Shown: positions 17,178-25,040 of the stretch, piece after piece | How positions within the stretch are numbered: position 1 is the stretch's first letter | Layout of the letters: every line of letters starts with the position of its first letter | Assembly: GCF_000337195.1 (NCBI RefSeq) | Contig: NZ_AOID01000016.1 | Span: forward strand, 6,302-44,971 | Source: Natrinema versiforme JCM 10478 | Lineage (GTDB): Archaea > Halobacteriota > Halobacteria > Halobacteriales > Natrialbaceae | Direction: 5' to 3' | DNA length: 38,670 nt | Translations under genes and position numbers: made by a program | The notes under the pieces: model-generated | The model's database searches: none | The model's input: only the letters and a program-made list of their open reading frames with translations | What the model was told of the DNA's origin: nothing

Positions 17178-17741
17178 TTACTCGTCTTTCCACTTGATCG
17201 AACAGCCGCGGGAGGGCTGCCACTCGAGGTCGACGTCCTCGCCGGCCAGGACGGCGTCGATCGTTTCGCGGATCTGGAACCGGCTCGGGTCGTCGTCGGG
17301 GTTCGGCGCGTCGTCGAGTCGGCCGTGGTAGGCCAGTCGGAACTCGCCGTCCTCGCGTGCGAACAGGAACGGGTCCGGCGTACAGACCGCGCCGTACTCG
17401 CGGGCGACGGCCTGACTCTCGTCCCGGAGGTAGGCGTCGTACTGGACTCTTCCGTCGTCGACGAACTCCCGCATCTTCTCGAACGAGTCTTCGGGGTACT
17501 CCTCGGCGTCGTTCGAGTTGATCCCGACGACCGACACGTCGTCGTACTCCTCGGCTACCTCGTTCAGCAGGTCGAACTTCGCCTGCGCGTACGGGCAGTG
17601 GTTACACGTGAACACGACCAGCAGCGCCTCGTCGTCGGCGAAGTTCTCGAGGGAATACGTCTCGCCGTCGACGCCCTCGAGTTCGAACGCCGGCGCGGCG
17701 TCGCCGGCCTCGAGTTCGGATTCGGATTCTTTGAGAACCAT
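17178..17741 (-). CDS. Thioredoxin-fold redoxin
   Basis: 187-residue cytoplasmic thioredoxin-fold protein of the AhpC/TlpA-like redoxin group. GDAAPAFELEGVDGETYSLENF is the redoxin N-terminal strand. VFTCNHCPYAQ gives a CNHC redox pair at Cys46 and Cys49. VGINSNDAEEYPEDSFEKM and the cis-proline-like CTPDPFLF follow. The start is MVLKESESELEAGDAAP; 27 further in-frame codons upstream look non-coding. There is no signal peptide, so it acts inside the cell, probably as a thiol-disulfide exchanger or peroxide-related redoxin. The partner is unknown. A small membrane-protein gene lies 81 bp upstream on the same strand and may share a transcript. Confidence 0.85.
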   Translation of the reverse strand: MVLKESESELEAGDAAPAFELEGVDGETYSLENFADDEALLVVFTCNHCPYAQAKFDLLNEVAEEYDDVSVVGINSNDAEEYPEDSFEKMREFVDDGRVQYDAYLRDESQAVAREYGAVCTPDPFLFAREDGEFRLAYHGRLDDAPNPDDDPSRFQIRETIDAVLAGEDVDLEWQPSRGCSIKWKDE

Positions 17742-17822
17742 ATCGACCGGTTCGTGTCGTTCGTCCTTAATCGTCACGTTCGGGGGAGTCGGGTCACGTC
17801 CCGTCGACCCCGACCGCGACAC

Positions 17823-18047
17823 CTAGCCGAACAGTTCCGCGAACTTGAGGAGCAAGCCGGGGACGACCAGCAGGGCGATCCCGCCGACGATCAGGGCGAG
17901 CGGGACGAGCAGGCTGATGTCGGTCAGCAGCCAGAGTCCGAGGCCGCCCAGGATCGCTAGCAGGCCGACCAGTCGAAGCAGCCAGACGAACAGGCCCTCG
18001 AGTTCCGAATCGGCGACGACGTCGGCGAGTTCGAGTACCTCGTCCAT
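17823..18047 (-). CDS. Small two-helix membrane protein
   Basis: 74 residues: a short acidic N-terminus (MDEVLELADVVADSELEG), then two hydrophobic helices (LFVWLLRLVGLLAILGGLGLWLL and LLVPLALIVGGIALLVVPGLLL), then LKFAELFG. It is an integral membrane protein of unknown function. Size and topology resemble small accessory or stress-related membrane proteins; no family motif is visible. It precedes the redoxin gene by 81 bp on the same strand and is divergent from the acidic-protein gene at 18165. Confidence 0.65.
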   Translation of the reverse strand: MDEVLELADVVADSELEGLFVWLLRLVGLLAILGGLGLWLLTDISLLVPLALIVGGIALLVVPGLLLKFAELFG

Positions 18048-18164
18048 AGCCGTTCGACACTGGCTCCCGGAGCCACTTAATTCCGGTGTCGTTCCGTGCG
18101 ATTCGATTCAGACACCACGCGCGACGACTTACATATTAGTACCCCCGGGCCGCATCGACTGGGT

Positions 18165-18830
18165 ATGAAGACGCTCGAGGTCACCGACGAACAGTACGCG
18201 TTCATCCAGTACCTCCGCGAGGAAATCTCCGATTCGGTCGTCGGCAAGTACGGGTTCGTCCGCGAACGGGACGCCGTGCAGTTCCTGATCGATAACCTCG
18301 ACGAGGACATCGAGATCGATATCGACGGCGAGTTCGACTCCTCGGCGACCGACGACGTTTCGGCGTCCGTCGGGGCCGCGATCGAGGGCGACGACGACCC
18401 CCACGAACTCGAGGAGGTCTCCTACGTCGAAGGCGAGACACCGGCGGCCGACGAGGTGCTCGACGAGGATGCCGACGACCCCGATTCCGAGACGGACGGG
18501 GCAGACGACGACGCCTCGAGCGAAGACGAATCGGCGGACGCGGCGGACGAGTCCGCCGACGGAGCGGACTCCGACGGCGAATCGGACGCTGACGACGGGG
18601 ACGGCGAGACGGCAGCCGACGACAGCGACGACGGTGGAGACGGCGACGGCTCGGCCGACGACGACGAGATGTTAGACGAGATGATGAGCCTGCTCGAGAC
18701 CCACGACGACAAGTGGACGGAATCGGACTCGGCGGACTTCCGATACACCGTCGAACTCCCGGACGGCTCGAGCGAACAGGTCCAGACGAAAGACGACGTG
18801 CGGGCGCTGCTGTTCAAGAACTACCGATAG
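18165..18830 (+). CDS. Haloarchaeal protein with long acidic linker
   Basis: 221 residues in three blocks. Residues 1-46 (MKTLEVTDEQYAFIQYLREE then ISDSVVGKYGFVRERDAVQF) look like a folded, possibly ribbon-helix-helix-like domain. Residues about 55-165 are an almost unbroken Asp/Glu/Ser/Ala linker. Residues about 168-221 form a second folded block (LDEMMSLLETHDDKW ... FRYTVELPDGSSEQVQTKDDVRALLFKNYR). I do not recognise a named family. The start at 18165 is supported by a TATA-like ATATTA around 18133-18138, about 30 nt upstream, and by the conserved-looking MKTLEV start. A DNA- or nucleoid-associated role is only a guess from the N-terminal block. Confidence 0.72.
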   Translation: MKTLEVTDEQYAFIQYLREEISDSVVGKYGFVRERDAVQFLIDNLDEDIEIDIDGEFDSSATDDVSASVGAAIEGDDDPHELEEVSYVEGETPAADEVLDEDADDPDSETDGADDDASSEDESADAADESADGADSDGESDADDGDGETAADDSDDGGDGDGSADDDEMLDEMMSLLETHDDKWTESDSADFRYTVELPDGSSEQVQTKDDVRALLFKNYR

Positions 18831-18933
18831 CGCTCGATCGGTTCAGAACTCGAGACTATATTTCTGTCTGGATAGTCGGTATTTCGTGCAGTGGGGTTTA
18901 TACGCCGGACGTGGAACCCTCGGAGCGGTTACG

Positions 18934-19047
18934 ATGGGTCGCCCACATTGGTTCCAGCTGGAAGACGAGATCACCTGCCCCGACTGCGATCGGCGCGTGC
19001 CGATGCAGTCCCGAATCTGTCCGCGCTGCGAGTCGTCGCTGCATTAG
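18934..19047 (+). CDS. 37-aa double-CxxC zinc ribbon
   Basis: A very short gene reading MGRPHWFQLEDEITCPDCDR followed by RVPMQSRICPRCESSLH. The two knuckles CPDC and CPRC are 13 residues apart, a classical treble-clef/zinc-ribbon spacing. The frame ends at TAG 19045-19047. A TTTATAC box at 18897-18903 lies 37 nt upstream of the ATG, giving a leader of about ten bases. It is likely a stand-alone zinc ribbon. Function unknown. Coding is supported by the knuckle pattern, a proper start and stop and a promoter, not by length. It falls below common gene-calling cut-offs. Confidence 0.65.
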   Translation: MGRPHWFQLEDEITCPDCDRRVPMQSRICPRCESSLH

Positions 19048-19129
19048 GAAACACCCTCGAGACGGTTCTATTCGGAACCACTCTCGAGCGTTTCGAGCGG
19101 GACCGAAATCGACGGCGAGTAGCAACGCC

Positions 19130-19155
19130 TTTTTGCCCACCCTGCGATGAGGGTG
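19130..19155 (+). promoter_or_regulatory. Promoter and inverted-repeat operator of the Lrp gene
   Basis: TTTTT at 19130-19134 lies 29 nt before the ATG at 19159 and is the likely TATA element. Between it and the start codon sits a perfect 6-bp inverted repeat, CACCCT (19138-19143) and AGGGTG (19150-19155), with a 6-bp spacer. It covers the transcription start, a position suited to Lrp autorepression (inference). Confidence 0.55.
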
Positions 19156-19158
19156 CAT

Positions 19159-19644
19159 ATGAGCGAACGCGAGGTGCTCGAGTTGCTTCGTGAGAACGCG
19201 CGGTACTCCACGGCGGATATCGCGCGAATGACCGACCTCGAGGAAGACGAGGTCGAGGCGACCATCGAGGAGCTCGAGGCAGCGGGCGTCGTCCGGGGGT
19301 ACCAGGCGGTCGTCGACTGGGACAAACTGGAAGACGAACGCGTCCGAGCCGAGGTCGAGTTGAACGTCACGCTCGACCGCGAGACGGGTTACGACGACAT
19401 CGCAGAGCGCCTCGCACGGTTCCCGCAGGTCAAGGCCCTGCGGCTGATCAGCGGCGATTACGACTTCGATATGGAGGTCGAGGGCGACTCCATCCGCGAG
19501 GTCTCGCAGTTCATCAGCGAGAAGGTCGCGCCGGTCCCCGAGATCACCCAGACAGTCACTCACTACGTGATGACCTCCTACAAGGAGAACGGGATCGAAC
19601 TCGGCGACGGCGAGGGCGACGACCGCCTCTCGTTCTCACCCTGA
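19159..19644 (+). CDS. Lrp/AsnC family transcriptional regulator
   Basis: 161 residues. The N-terminal winged helix-turn-helix (REVLELLRENARYSTADIARMTDLEEDEVEATIEELEAAGVVRGYQAVVDW) is followed by an AsnC-type ligand/oligomerisation domain (RAEVELNVTLDRETGYDDIAERLARFPQVKALRLISGDYDFDMEVEGD). It should bind DNA as dimers or octamers, often in response to amino acids. The ATG at 19159 is chosen over one four codons upstream because the TATA element lies 29 nt before it and an inverted repeat fills the gap. The stop is 2 bp before an aminotransferase gene, a tight operon. The arrangement recalls the lrpA1-aspB3 pair of Halobacterium, where the Lrp protein controls the neighbouring transaminase; I infer the same here. 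Confidence 0.9.
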   Translation: MSEREVLELLRENARYSTADIARMTDLEEDEVEATIEELEAAGVVRGYQAVVDWDKLEDERVRAEVELNVTLDRETGYDDIAERLARFPQVKALRLISGDYDFDMEVEGDSIREVSQFISEKVAPVPEITQTVTHYVMTSYKENGIELGDGEGDDRLSFSP

Positions 19645-19646
19645 CA

Positions 19647-20804
19647 ATGACGTTCGAACTGTCAGACCGCGTGCAGACGGTGCCGCCCTCGGGCATCCGA
19701 CGCTTCTTCGAGATCGCCGAGGAACGCGACGAGGTCATCTCGCTGGGCGTCGGTGAACCCGACTTCGCGACGCCGTGGGCGGCCCGCGACGCGGCGATCA
19801 CGTCCTTAGAGCAGGGGAAGACCTCCTATACGGCAAACCGTGGCAAGCGCGAACTCCGCGAGGCGATCGCGGACTACGTCGCCGACCGGTTCGAACTGGG
19901 GTACGACCCCGACGAGGAGATCCTCGTCACCGCCGGCGCGAGCGAGGCGGTCGATCTGGCCTTCCGGGCGTTCGTCGATCCCGGCGACACGGTCGCGATC
20001 GCCCAGCCGTCGTACATCTCCTACGAGCCCGGCGTCATCTTCGCCGGCGGCGAGGTGCTGCCGGTCCCCACGAAAGAGGAAGACGACTTCCGACTCACCG
20101 TGGAGGGCCTCGAGGCGGCCGGCGCGGCCGACGCGGACATGCTGGTCCTCTGTTATCCCAACAATCCGACGGGCGCGATCATGCCCGCCGAGGACCTCGA
20201 GCCGATCGCAGAGTTCGCCCGCGAGCACGACCTGACGGTCCTCTCGGACGAGATCTACGCCGAGTTGACCTACGACGGCGAGCACACCTCGATCGCGAGC
20301 TTCGAGGGCATGCGCGAGCGCACCATCGTCTTCAACGGCTTCTCGAAGGCCCACGCGATGACCGGCCTCCGACTGGGCTACGCGCTCGGCCCCGCCGACG
20401 CCATCGGCGCGATGAACAAGATCCACCAGTACACGATGCTGTCCGCGCCGACGACGGCCCAACACGCCGCACTCGAGGCCTTGGACTCCTGTGCGAACGA
20501 CGTTCAGGAGATGGTCGATCAGTACGACCGCCGCCGGCAGTTCGTCCTCTCGCGATTCCGCGAAATCGGGCTGGACGTCTTCGAGGCCAAGGGGGCGTTC
20601 TACTGCTTCCCCGAGGTTCCCGAAGGATTTACCGCTGAGGAGTTCGCCGAGGAAGTCCTGCGCGAACAGGGCGTCGCCGTCGTTCCCGGCGACGTCTTCG
20701 GCGACGGCGGCGAGGGCCACCTGCGAATCTCCTATGCGACCGGACTCGAGGACCTGCGGAAGGCGCTAAATCGGATCGAAGCTTTCGTCGAAGAACACGT
20801 CTGA
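19647..20804 (+). CDS. PLP-dependent class I aminotransferase
   Basis: 385-residue fold-type I aminotransferase, probably acting on aspartate or a related amino acid in the cytoplasm. Signatures are SLGVGEPDFATP (residues 32-43), YTANRGKRELREAIADY, TAGASEAVDLAF for the cofactor phosphate, YPNNPTG with Asn173, DEIYAELTY (Asp201 and Tyr204) and FNGFSKAHAMTGLRLGY, where Lys234 forms the Schiff base. The substrate-carboxylate Arg lies in the C-terminal HLRISYATG. It starts 2 bp after the Lrp stop, so the two are co-transcribed. A T6 tract just after the stop looks like the operon terminator. Substrate specificity cannot be fixed from sequence alone. Confidence 0.92.
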   Translation: MTFELSDRVQTVPPSGIRRFFEIAEERDEVISLGVGEPDFATPWAARDAAITSLEQGKTSYTANRGKRELREAIADYVADRFELGYDPDEEILVTAGASEAVDLAFRAFVDPGDTVAIAQPSYISYEPGVIFAGGEVLPVPTKEEDDFRLTVEGLEAAGAADADMLVLCYPNNPTGAIMPAEDLEPIAEFAREHDLTVLSDEIYAELTYDGEHTSIASFEGMRERTIVFNGFSKAHAMTGLRLGYALGPADAIGAMNKIHQYTMLSAPTTAQHAALEALDSCANDVQEMVDQYDRRRQFVLSRFREIGLDVFEAKGAFYCFPEVPEGFTAEEFAEEVLREQGVAVVPGDVFGDGGEGHLRISYATGLEDLRKALNRIEAFVEEHV

Positions 20805-20815
20805 GGTCGGCCTCG

Positions 20816-20821
20816 TTTTTT
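20816..20821 (+). terminator. T6 terminator of the lrp-aminotransferase operon
   Basis: Six consecutive T residues lie 12 bp after the aminotransferase stop in an otherwise G+C-rich stretch, as expected for archaeal intrinsic termination. Confidence 0.55.
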
Positions 20822-20926
20822 GCCGTCGATACTGAACGCAACAGCGCCTCGCGCCGTCTGTGAGCCGAGACTCGGGCGGCGGTGGCATCACGAACAGTTT
20901 TCTCGGTCGCCCGCGCTCTCGGTAGT

Positions 20927-22159
20927 ATGGTCGACTATCGTCCCATTCCGGACGAACGGGACGTGTTCCACGAGTATCGCAGCTACGCGTTCCGGCCCGA
21001 GGAGGGGGTTCCGGCGTACGATCCCGCGGACCACGAAACGCCACGGGACACCCTCGGCTCCCGGCGCGGCGTGTATGAGGACGGGGCGGCAGACGACGCG
21101 GAGCCGCGCAGCGTCTGTCGGCACTACTGGATCGAGGCCCGCGTGCGCGACGAGGGCCATCGGACCGCCGGGTTGGCGTCGGTCGCGACCCCACCCGAGT
21201 ACCGCCGTCGCGGCTACGTCCGGCAGTTGCTCGCCCGGTCGCTCGCCGAGTACCGCGACCACGACGTGCGGTTCTCGGTCCTGTGGCCGTTCCGCTATCG
21301 GTTCTACCGGCAGTACGGCTGGGACACCGGCACACAGATTGTGACCCACGAGTGTGACCCGAGCGTGCTCTCGGTCGCGGCCGACGCCGTCGACCGGGAC
21401 GCGGGTTCGTTCCGCCGACTCGAGGCCGACGAGTACGACGCGCTCGAGTCGGCCTACGAGACGTACGCCGACCGGTACTCGCTCGCCCTCGAGCGCGACG
21501 AGGAGTGGTGGCGACACCGCGTCTTCGCCGGCCACGAGCGCGATCCCTTCGTCTACGCGTACGAACGCGACGGGCGGGTGCAGGGGTACCTCGTCTACAC
21601 GATGGACGGGACGGACGGCGACCGGACGATGGTCGTCTCCGAACTCGTCGCCGTCGACCACGAGGCCGTGGTGGCGCTGCTGTCTTTTTGCTACGATCAC
21701 GAGTCCCAGGTGCAGCGCGTTCGCCTCCGCGTGCCCGAAGCGGTGCCGATTCGTGCGATCGCTCGAGAGCCGGATCGGATCGAGACGACCGTCGAGAACG
21801 GGCCGATGGTCCGCGTCGTCGACGTTGCGGAGACGCTCTCTGCGCTCGCCTATCCGGACCGCGAGGCGACCGTAACGCTCGCCGTCGAGGACTCGCTCGC
21901 CGAGTGGAACGACGGGACGTTCCGGCTCGCGGTCTCGGACGGCCGCGCGGAGTGTCGCCGACTGGGTGACCGCACAACTCCGGAGTCGTCCGCCGACGTC
22001 CGCCTCGATATCGGCGCGCTCTCTCAGCTCGTCGTTGGCTTCCGATCGGCGAGCGCTCTCGAGCGAACGGGGCGACTCGAGGCAGCGGAGTCGGCCTCGC
22101 TCGAGACGATGTCGACGCTCTTCCCCGAAACGGCGGTTGCGCTGACCGACCGGTTCTGA
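20927..22159 (+). CDS. Eis-like GNAT acetyltransferase with SCP2-like C-terminus
   Basis: 410 residues with the layout of the Eis family: an N-terminal GNAT domain, a second GNAT-like domain and a C-terminal sterol-carrier-like domain. The acetyl-CoA signature is in VATPPEYRRRGYVRQLLARSLAEYR (about residues 84-108), followed by the strand VRFSVLWPFRYRFYRQYGW. The central part contains FVYAYERDGRVQGYLVYTMDG and the C-terminal domain ends with FPETAVALTDRF. Eis enzymes acetylate amines, including aminoglycosides and protein lysines; the target here is unknown. The start MVDYRPIPDERD is taken in preference to an upstream in-frame codon. It is monocistronic. Confidence 0.85.
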   Translation: MVDYRPIPDERDVFHEYRSYAFRPEEGVPAYDPADHETPRDTLGSRRGVYEDGAADDAEPRSVCRHYWIEARVRDEGHRTAGLASVATPPEYRRRGYVRQLLARSLAEYRDHDVRFSVLWPFRYRFYRQYGWDTGTQIVTHECDPSVLSVAADAVDRDAGSFRRLEADEYDALESAYETYADRYSLALERDEEWWRHRVFAGHERDPFVYAYERDGRVQGYLVYTMDGTDGDRTMVVSELVAVDHEAVVALLSFCYDHESQVQRVRLRVPEAVPIRAIAREPDRIETTVENGPMVRVVDVAETLSALAYPDREATVTLAVEDSLAEWNDGTFRLAVSDGRAECRRLGDRTTPESSADVRLDIGALSQLVVGFRSASALERTGRLEAAESASLETMSTLFPETAVALTDRF

Positions 22160-22245
22160 ACGGCTCGCTGACCGTGGGTATCCGTTCGGTGCGGGGCGGC
22201 AGACGGAGTCGCGATCGGAGACACATCATGACATCAATTGACATA

Positions 22246-22320
22246 CTAGTGCTCGGCCACGACACTGAAATAGGGGTTGCACAAACTATGTGCTGACTGT
22301 CTGTCGATGAGATCAACGGC
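22246..22320 (-). mobile_element. Possible remnant of an insertion sequence (transposase 3' end)
   Basis: On the minus strand this reads AVDLIDRQSAHSLCNPYFSV followed by VAEH and a stop at 22246-22248. The codons used (AGA, TTG, AGT, CAT, TCA) and the low G+C contrast sharply with the neighbourhood, as haloarchaeal IS elements do. The peptide resembles what I recall of some IS5-type haloarchaeal transposase ends. No 5' part remains. The assignment is tentative. Confidence 0.3.
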
Positions 22321-22392
22321 CGCGAGCGGCGATTGCCTCGAACGTGGGGGGGAGGCCCGTCCGTCGTCGGGCGGGGGTGGCGAGTCGTGACC

Positions 22393-24249
22393 ATGCGATC
22401 CGTGCCGATCGTCGACCGGGTGACGGACGCCTTCTTCGCGCTCGATACCGGCTTTCGGTTCACCTATCTCAACGAGCGGGCCGAAACGCTGCTCAAACGC
22501 TCCCGCGAGGACCTGATCGGACGGGTCATGTGGGACGAATTCCCCCAGACCGTCGAAACGCAGTTTCCGGACGGGTTCCACCGCGCGATGGACGAGCAGG
22601 TCCCGGTGTCGTTCGAAATCTATCACACGCATCTCGAGACCTGGTTCGAAGCGCGGGCCTACCCGTCTCAGAACGGGCTCTCGGTGTACATGCGCGATGT
22701 CACCGAGCGGCGGGCACAGGAGACAACGGTGGCCCAACACGCCGCCGTCGTCGAGGCGATCCGCGACGCCGTCATCACGCTCGATCGCAACCGCGAAATC
22801 GTCGCGATCAACGGCGCGACCGAAACCCTCCTCGGCGCGGATCGGTCGACGCTGGACGGCGAGCACGTCGAAACCCTGACCGAACTGGCGGGTATCGACG
22901 ATCAGCACGCGGTCGATATCGGCCGGGCGATTACCGACGTCGACGTCGGCAACGCGGATCGCCGACAACTCGAGTTGCCCTACACCGGTCCGGACGGCGA
23001 CGACCGGATGGGCGAGTTCCGGTTCGTCCCGATCGAAGACGACACCGCGACCGTCGCCGCCGTCGTCCGCGATATCACCGACCAACACGAGTACGACCGC
23101 GTCGTCACGTCGCTCCACGAGATCACCCGCTGGCTCCTCGAGTCCGACGATCCGGAAGAGATCTGTGCGATCTCGGTCCACGCCGGCAGCGACCTGCTCG
23201 ACCTTCCGATCAGCGGCGTCTGGCTGCTCGAGGAGGAGCAGGGCTATCTCGAGCCCGTGGCCGGGACCGCCGGCGCACACGATGAGTTCGGCGGCCTGCC
23301 GCGGTTCAACCCCGGCGAAGGCCTCGTCTGGGACGTCTTCGAGGCCGGCGAAGTCGAACGGTTCGACGACCTCGAGACCGTCGGCGAACTCTACAATCCG
23401 GACACGCCGCTCCGATCGGAGATCATCGCCCCGATCGGGACCCACGGCGTCCTCATGACGGGCGCACTCGACCCCAACCGATTCGACGAGACCGACGTTG
23501 ACCTCATCTCGACGCTCGTCGAGAACACGCGGGCCGCTCTCGACCGAGCCGATCGGGAACGGGTCCTCCGGGATCGAACCGCCGAACTCGAGCGCCAGAC
23601 AGAACGGCTCGAGGCCGTCGCAGACGTGCTTTCGACCGATCTGAAAGATCAACTCACGGCCGTCGCCGACGCGCTCGAGGACGACACGGCCGACGAGTGG
23701 GAGTTCCCGCTCGCCGAGGACACCGTCGAAACGACGCTCGACCGCGCGGAGGGGCTCGTCGACGACGTGCGGGAGTTCGCCCGGAACGCCTCCGCGATCG
23801 GCCCGCGCAGCCGGCTCCGCCTCGAGTCCGCGATCACCGACGCCGTCGGCGAGTCACGTCTCGACGAGGACAGTATCATCGTCGACGGCGCGGCCGCGCT
23901 CCGGGCCGATCCGGACCGGTTCGTCCATCTCCTCGAGACGGCCTTCGACAGCGCCGTCGCGCGGGCCGACGGTGACGTGACGATTCAGATCGGCCTCGTC
24001 GGATTCGAAGACGGAGGCAGTCGCGGCTTCTTCCTCCTCGACGACGCCGCGGAAATCCCCCCGAACGCACACGAACGCGTGCTCGATCCGACCCGCGACG
24101 ACGACACCGCGATCGACGGACTCGGCCTCGCACTCGTCCGGGCCATCGCCGAAGCCCACGACTGGGAGTGTACCGTCTCCAACGGCGCGAACGGCGGAAC
24201 GCGGATCGAGATTCGCGACGTGACGACCCTCGAGCGCCGGCTCGAGTAG
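22393..24249 (+). CDS. PAS-PAS-GAF histidine pseudokinase (degenerate HisKA/HATPase)
   Basis: 618 residues, soluble. PAS 1 spans about 5-105 (DRVTDAFFALDTGFRFTYLNERAE ... VYMRDVTER) and PAS 2 about 112-225 (VEAIRDAVITLDRNREIVAIN ... VVRDITDQHEYDR). A GAF domain covers about 235-385 (EEICAISVHAGSDLLDLPISGVWLLEE ... LVENTRAALDRADRE). The kinase core follows but is eroded. The phospho-acceptor helix reads VADVLSTDLKDQL where active relatives have SHDLRNPL, so the His is Thr415. The N-box is ETAFDSAVARA without its Asn. The G1 box is DDAAEIP instead of DDGPGIP, and only GLGLALV (G2) is kept. It probably senses without phosphorylating, or pairs with another kinase (inference). The start MRSVPIVDRV is used; an upstream TTG is possible. 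It converges with the methyltransferase gene. Confidence 0.82.
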   Translation: MRSVPIVDRVTDAFFALDTGFRFTYLNERAETLLKRSREDLIGRVMWDEFPQTVETQFPDGFHRAMDEQVPVSFEIYHTHLETWFEARAYPSQNGLSVYMRDVTERRAQETTVAQHAAVVEAIRDAVITLDRNREIVAINGATETLLGADRSTLDGEHVETLTELAGIDDQHAVDIGRAITDVDVGNADRRQLELPYTGPDGDDRMGEFRFVPIEDDTATVAAVVRDITDQHEYDRVVTSLHEITRWLLESDDPEEICAISVHAGSDLLDLPISGVWLLEEEQGYLEPVAGTAGAHDEFGGLPRFNPGEGLVWDVFEAGEVERFDDLETVGELYNPDTPLRSEIIAPIGTHGVLMTGALDPNRFDETDVDLISTLVENTRAALDRADRERVLRDRTAELERQTERLEAVADVLSTDLKDQLTAVADALEDDTADEWEFPLAEDTVETTLDRAEGLVDDVREFARNASAIGPRSRLRLESAITDAVGESRLDEDSIIVDGAAALRADPDRFVHLLETAFDSAVARADGDVTIQIGLVGFEDGGSRGFFLLDDAAEIPPNAHERVLDPTRDDDTAIDGLGLALVRAIAEAHDWECTVSNGANGGTRIEIRDVTTLERRLE

Positions 24250-24288
24250 GAGGGCGACCGAGGCGGAGCGAGAACGGCGAGACGGGGG

Positions 24289-24969
24289 TTACCGGGGAAC
24301 CGTCCCGGTCATGACGTAATACTCGTGGTGTGGCTCTCTGCCCCACAGCGCCGGGTCCGACAGCGATTCGTACTCGAGTTCCCGGAGATCGTTGCCCGCC
24401 AGGAACTCGCGGAGGTCGGCGGGCGGGCGGCCGTCGTACATCGGTAAGTCGTCGTGGATCGCCTCGTACTCGTCCCACGGCTCGTCGTGGTCCCAGTACC
24501 CCTCGATCAGGAGGATGCGACCGCCTGGTTCAACGACTCGACGCCACTCCTCGATCGCCGCGCCGGGGTTCGGGAGCGTCCAGATGAGGTGCCGGGCCGT
24601 AAGCAGGTCGAACGCGTCGTCGGGAACCGCGAGTGTCTCCGCGTCCCCGCGGTGGAACGCGACCGAGCGGTCGGTCTGGTCGGCTTTCAGCCGTGCGCGC
24701 TCAAGCATTTCCGGGGCGAAGTCGACGCCCGTAACGTCGTGTCCCAGGTCTGCCAGCAGTAGCGACACGACCCCCGTCCCACAGCCGAGATCGAGGGCTC
24801 GCAGCGGGTCGCCGCCGGTCCACTCGCGGAGCACCGACAGCCACCGCTCGCGCTGTTCGTCGGTGTGGATGCCGTGGTGGCTCGCGTCGTCGAACGTCGC
24901 GGCGCGGTCGTTCCAGTGTTGCTGGACGAGGTCTTTGACAGCGTCGTCGGTCCGATTCGGTTGCGTCAT
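24289..24969 (-). CDS. SAM-dependent class I methyltransferase
   Basis: 226 residues, cytoplasmic. The Rossmann-like core has motif I ALDLGCGTGVVSLLLADLGHDVTGVDF with the acidic residue ending strand 2, then FHRGDAETLAVPDDAFDLLTARHLIWTLPNPGAAIEEWRRVVEPGGRILLIEG, the standard post-I to IV motifs of small-molecule methyltransferases (Methyltransf_11/25). The N-terminus (LVQQHWNDRAATFDDASHHGIH) is typical of the haloarchaeal group. The substrate is unknown. The start at 24969 follows a promoter-like spacer of about 70 bp after the response-regulator gene on the same strand. Its neighbours on both sides are signalling genes, but no functional link is shown. Confidence 0.85.
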   Translation of the reverse strand: MTQPNRTDDAVKDLVQQHWNDRAATFDDASHHGIHTDEQRERWLSVLREWTGGDPLRALDLGCGTGVVSLLLADLGHDVTGVDFAPEMLERARLKADQTDRSVAFHRGDAETLAVPDDAFDLLTARHLIWTLPNPGAAIEEWRRVVEPGGRILLIEGYWDHDEPWDEYEAIHDDLPMYDGRPPADLREFLAGNDLRELEYESLSDPALWGREPHHEYYVMTGTVPR

Positions 24970-25040
24970 GTATGTGTGCTCTAGTTCGTCGGGACCCCAC
25001 TGAACGCACGAGACGATTGGCCACCGAGGACCCAGCGCCG

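Noticed and set aside
18540..18670. Repetitive GACGAC/GCGGAC tract as a tandem repeat
   Set aside because: It is explained by the Asp/Ala/Glu-rich linker codons of the acidic protein; no repeat unit is conserved at the DNA level.
23355..23365. CGAACGGTTCG as another regulatory box
   Set aside because: It has a 3-base spacer rather than 4, lies inside the GAF-domain coding sequence and is not near any start codon.
22321..23652. Extension of the transposase-like minus-strand frame through the sensor gene
   Set aside because: Beyond 22320 the frame is antisense to the PAS domains and has ordinary shadow composition; only the last 24 codons look foreign.
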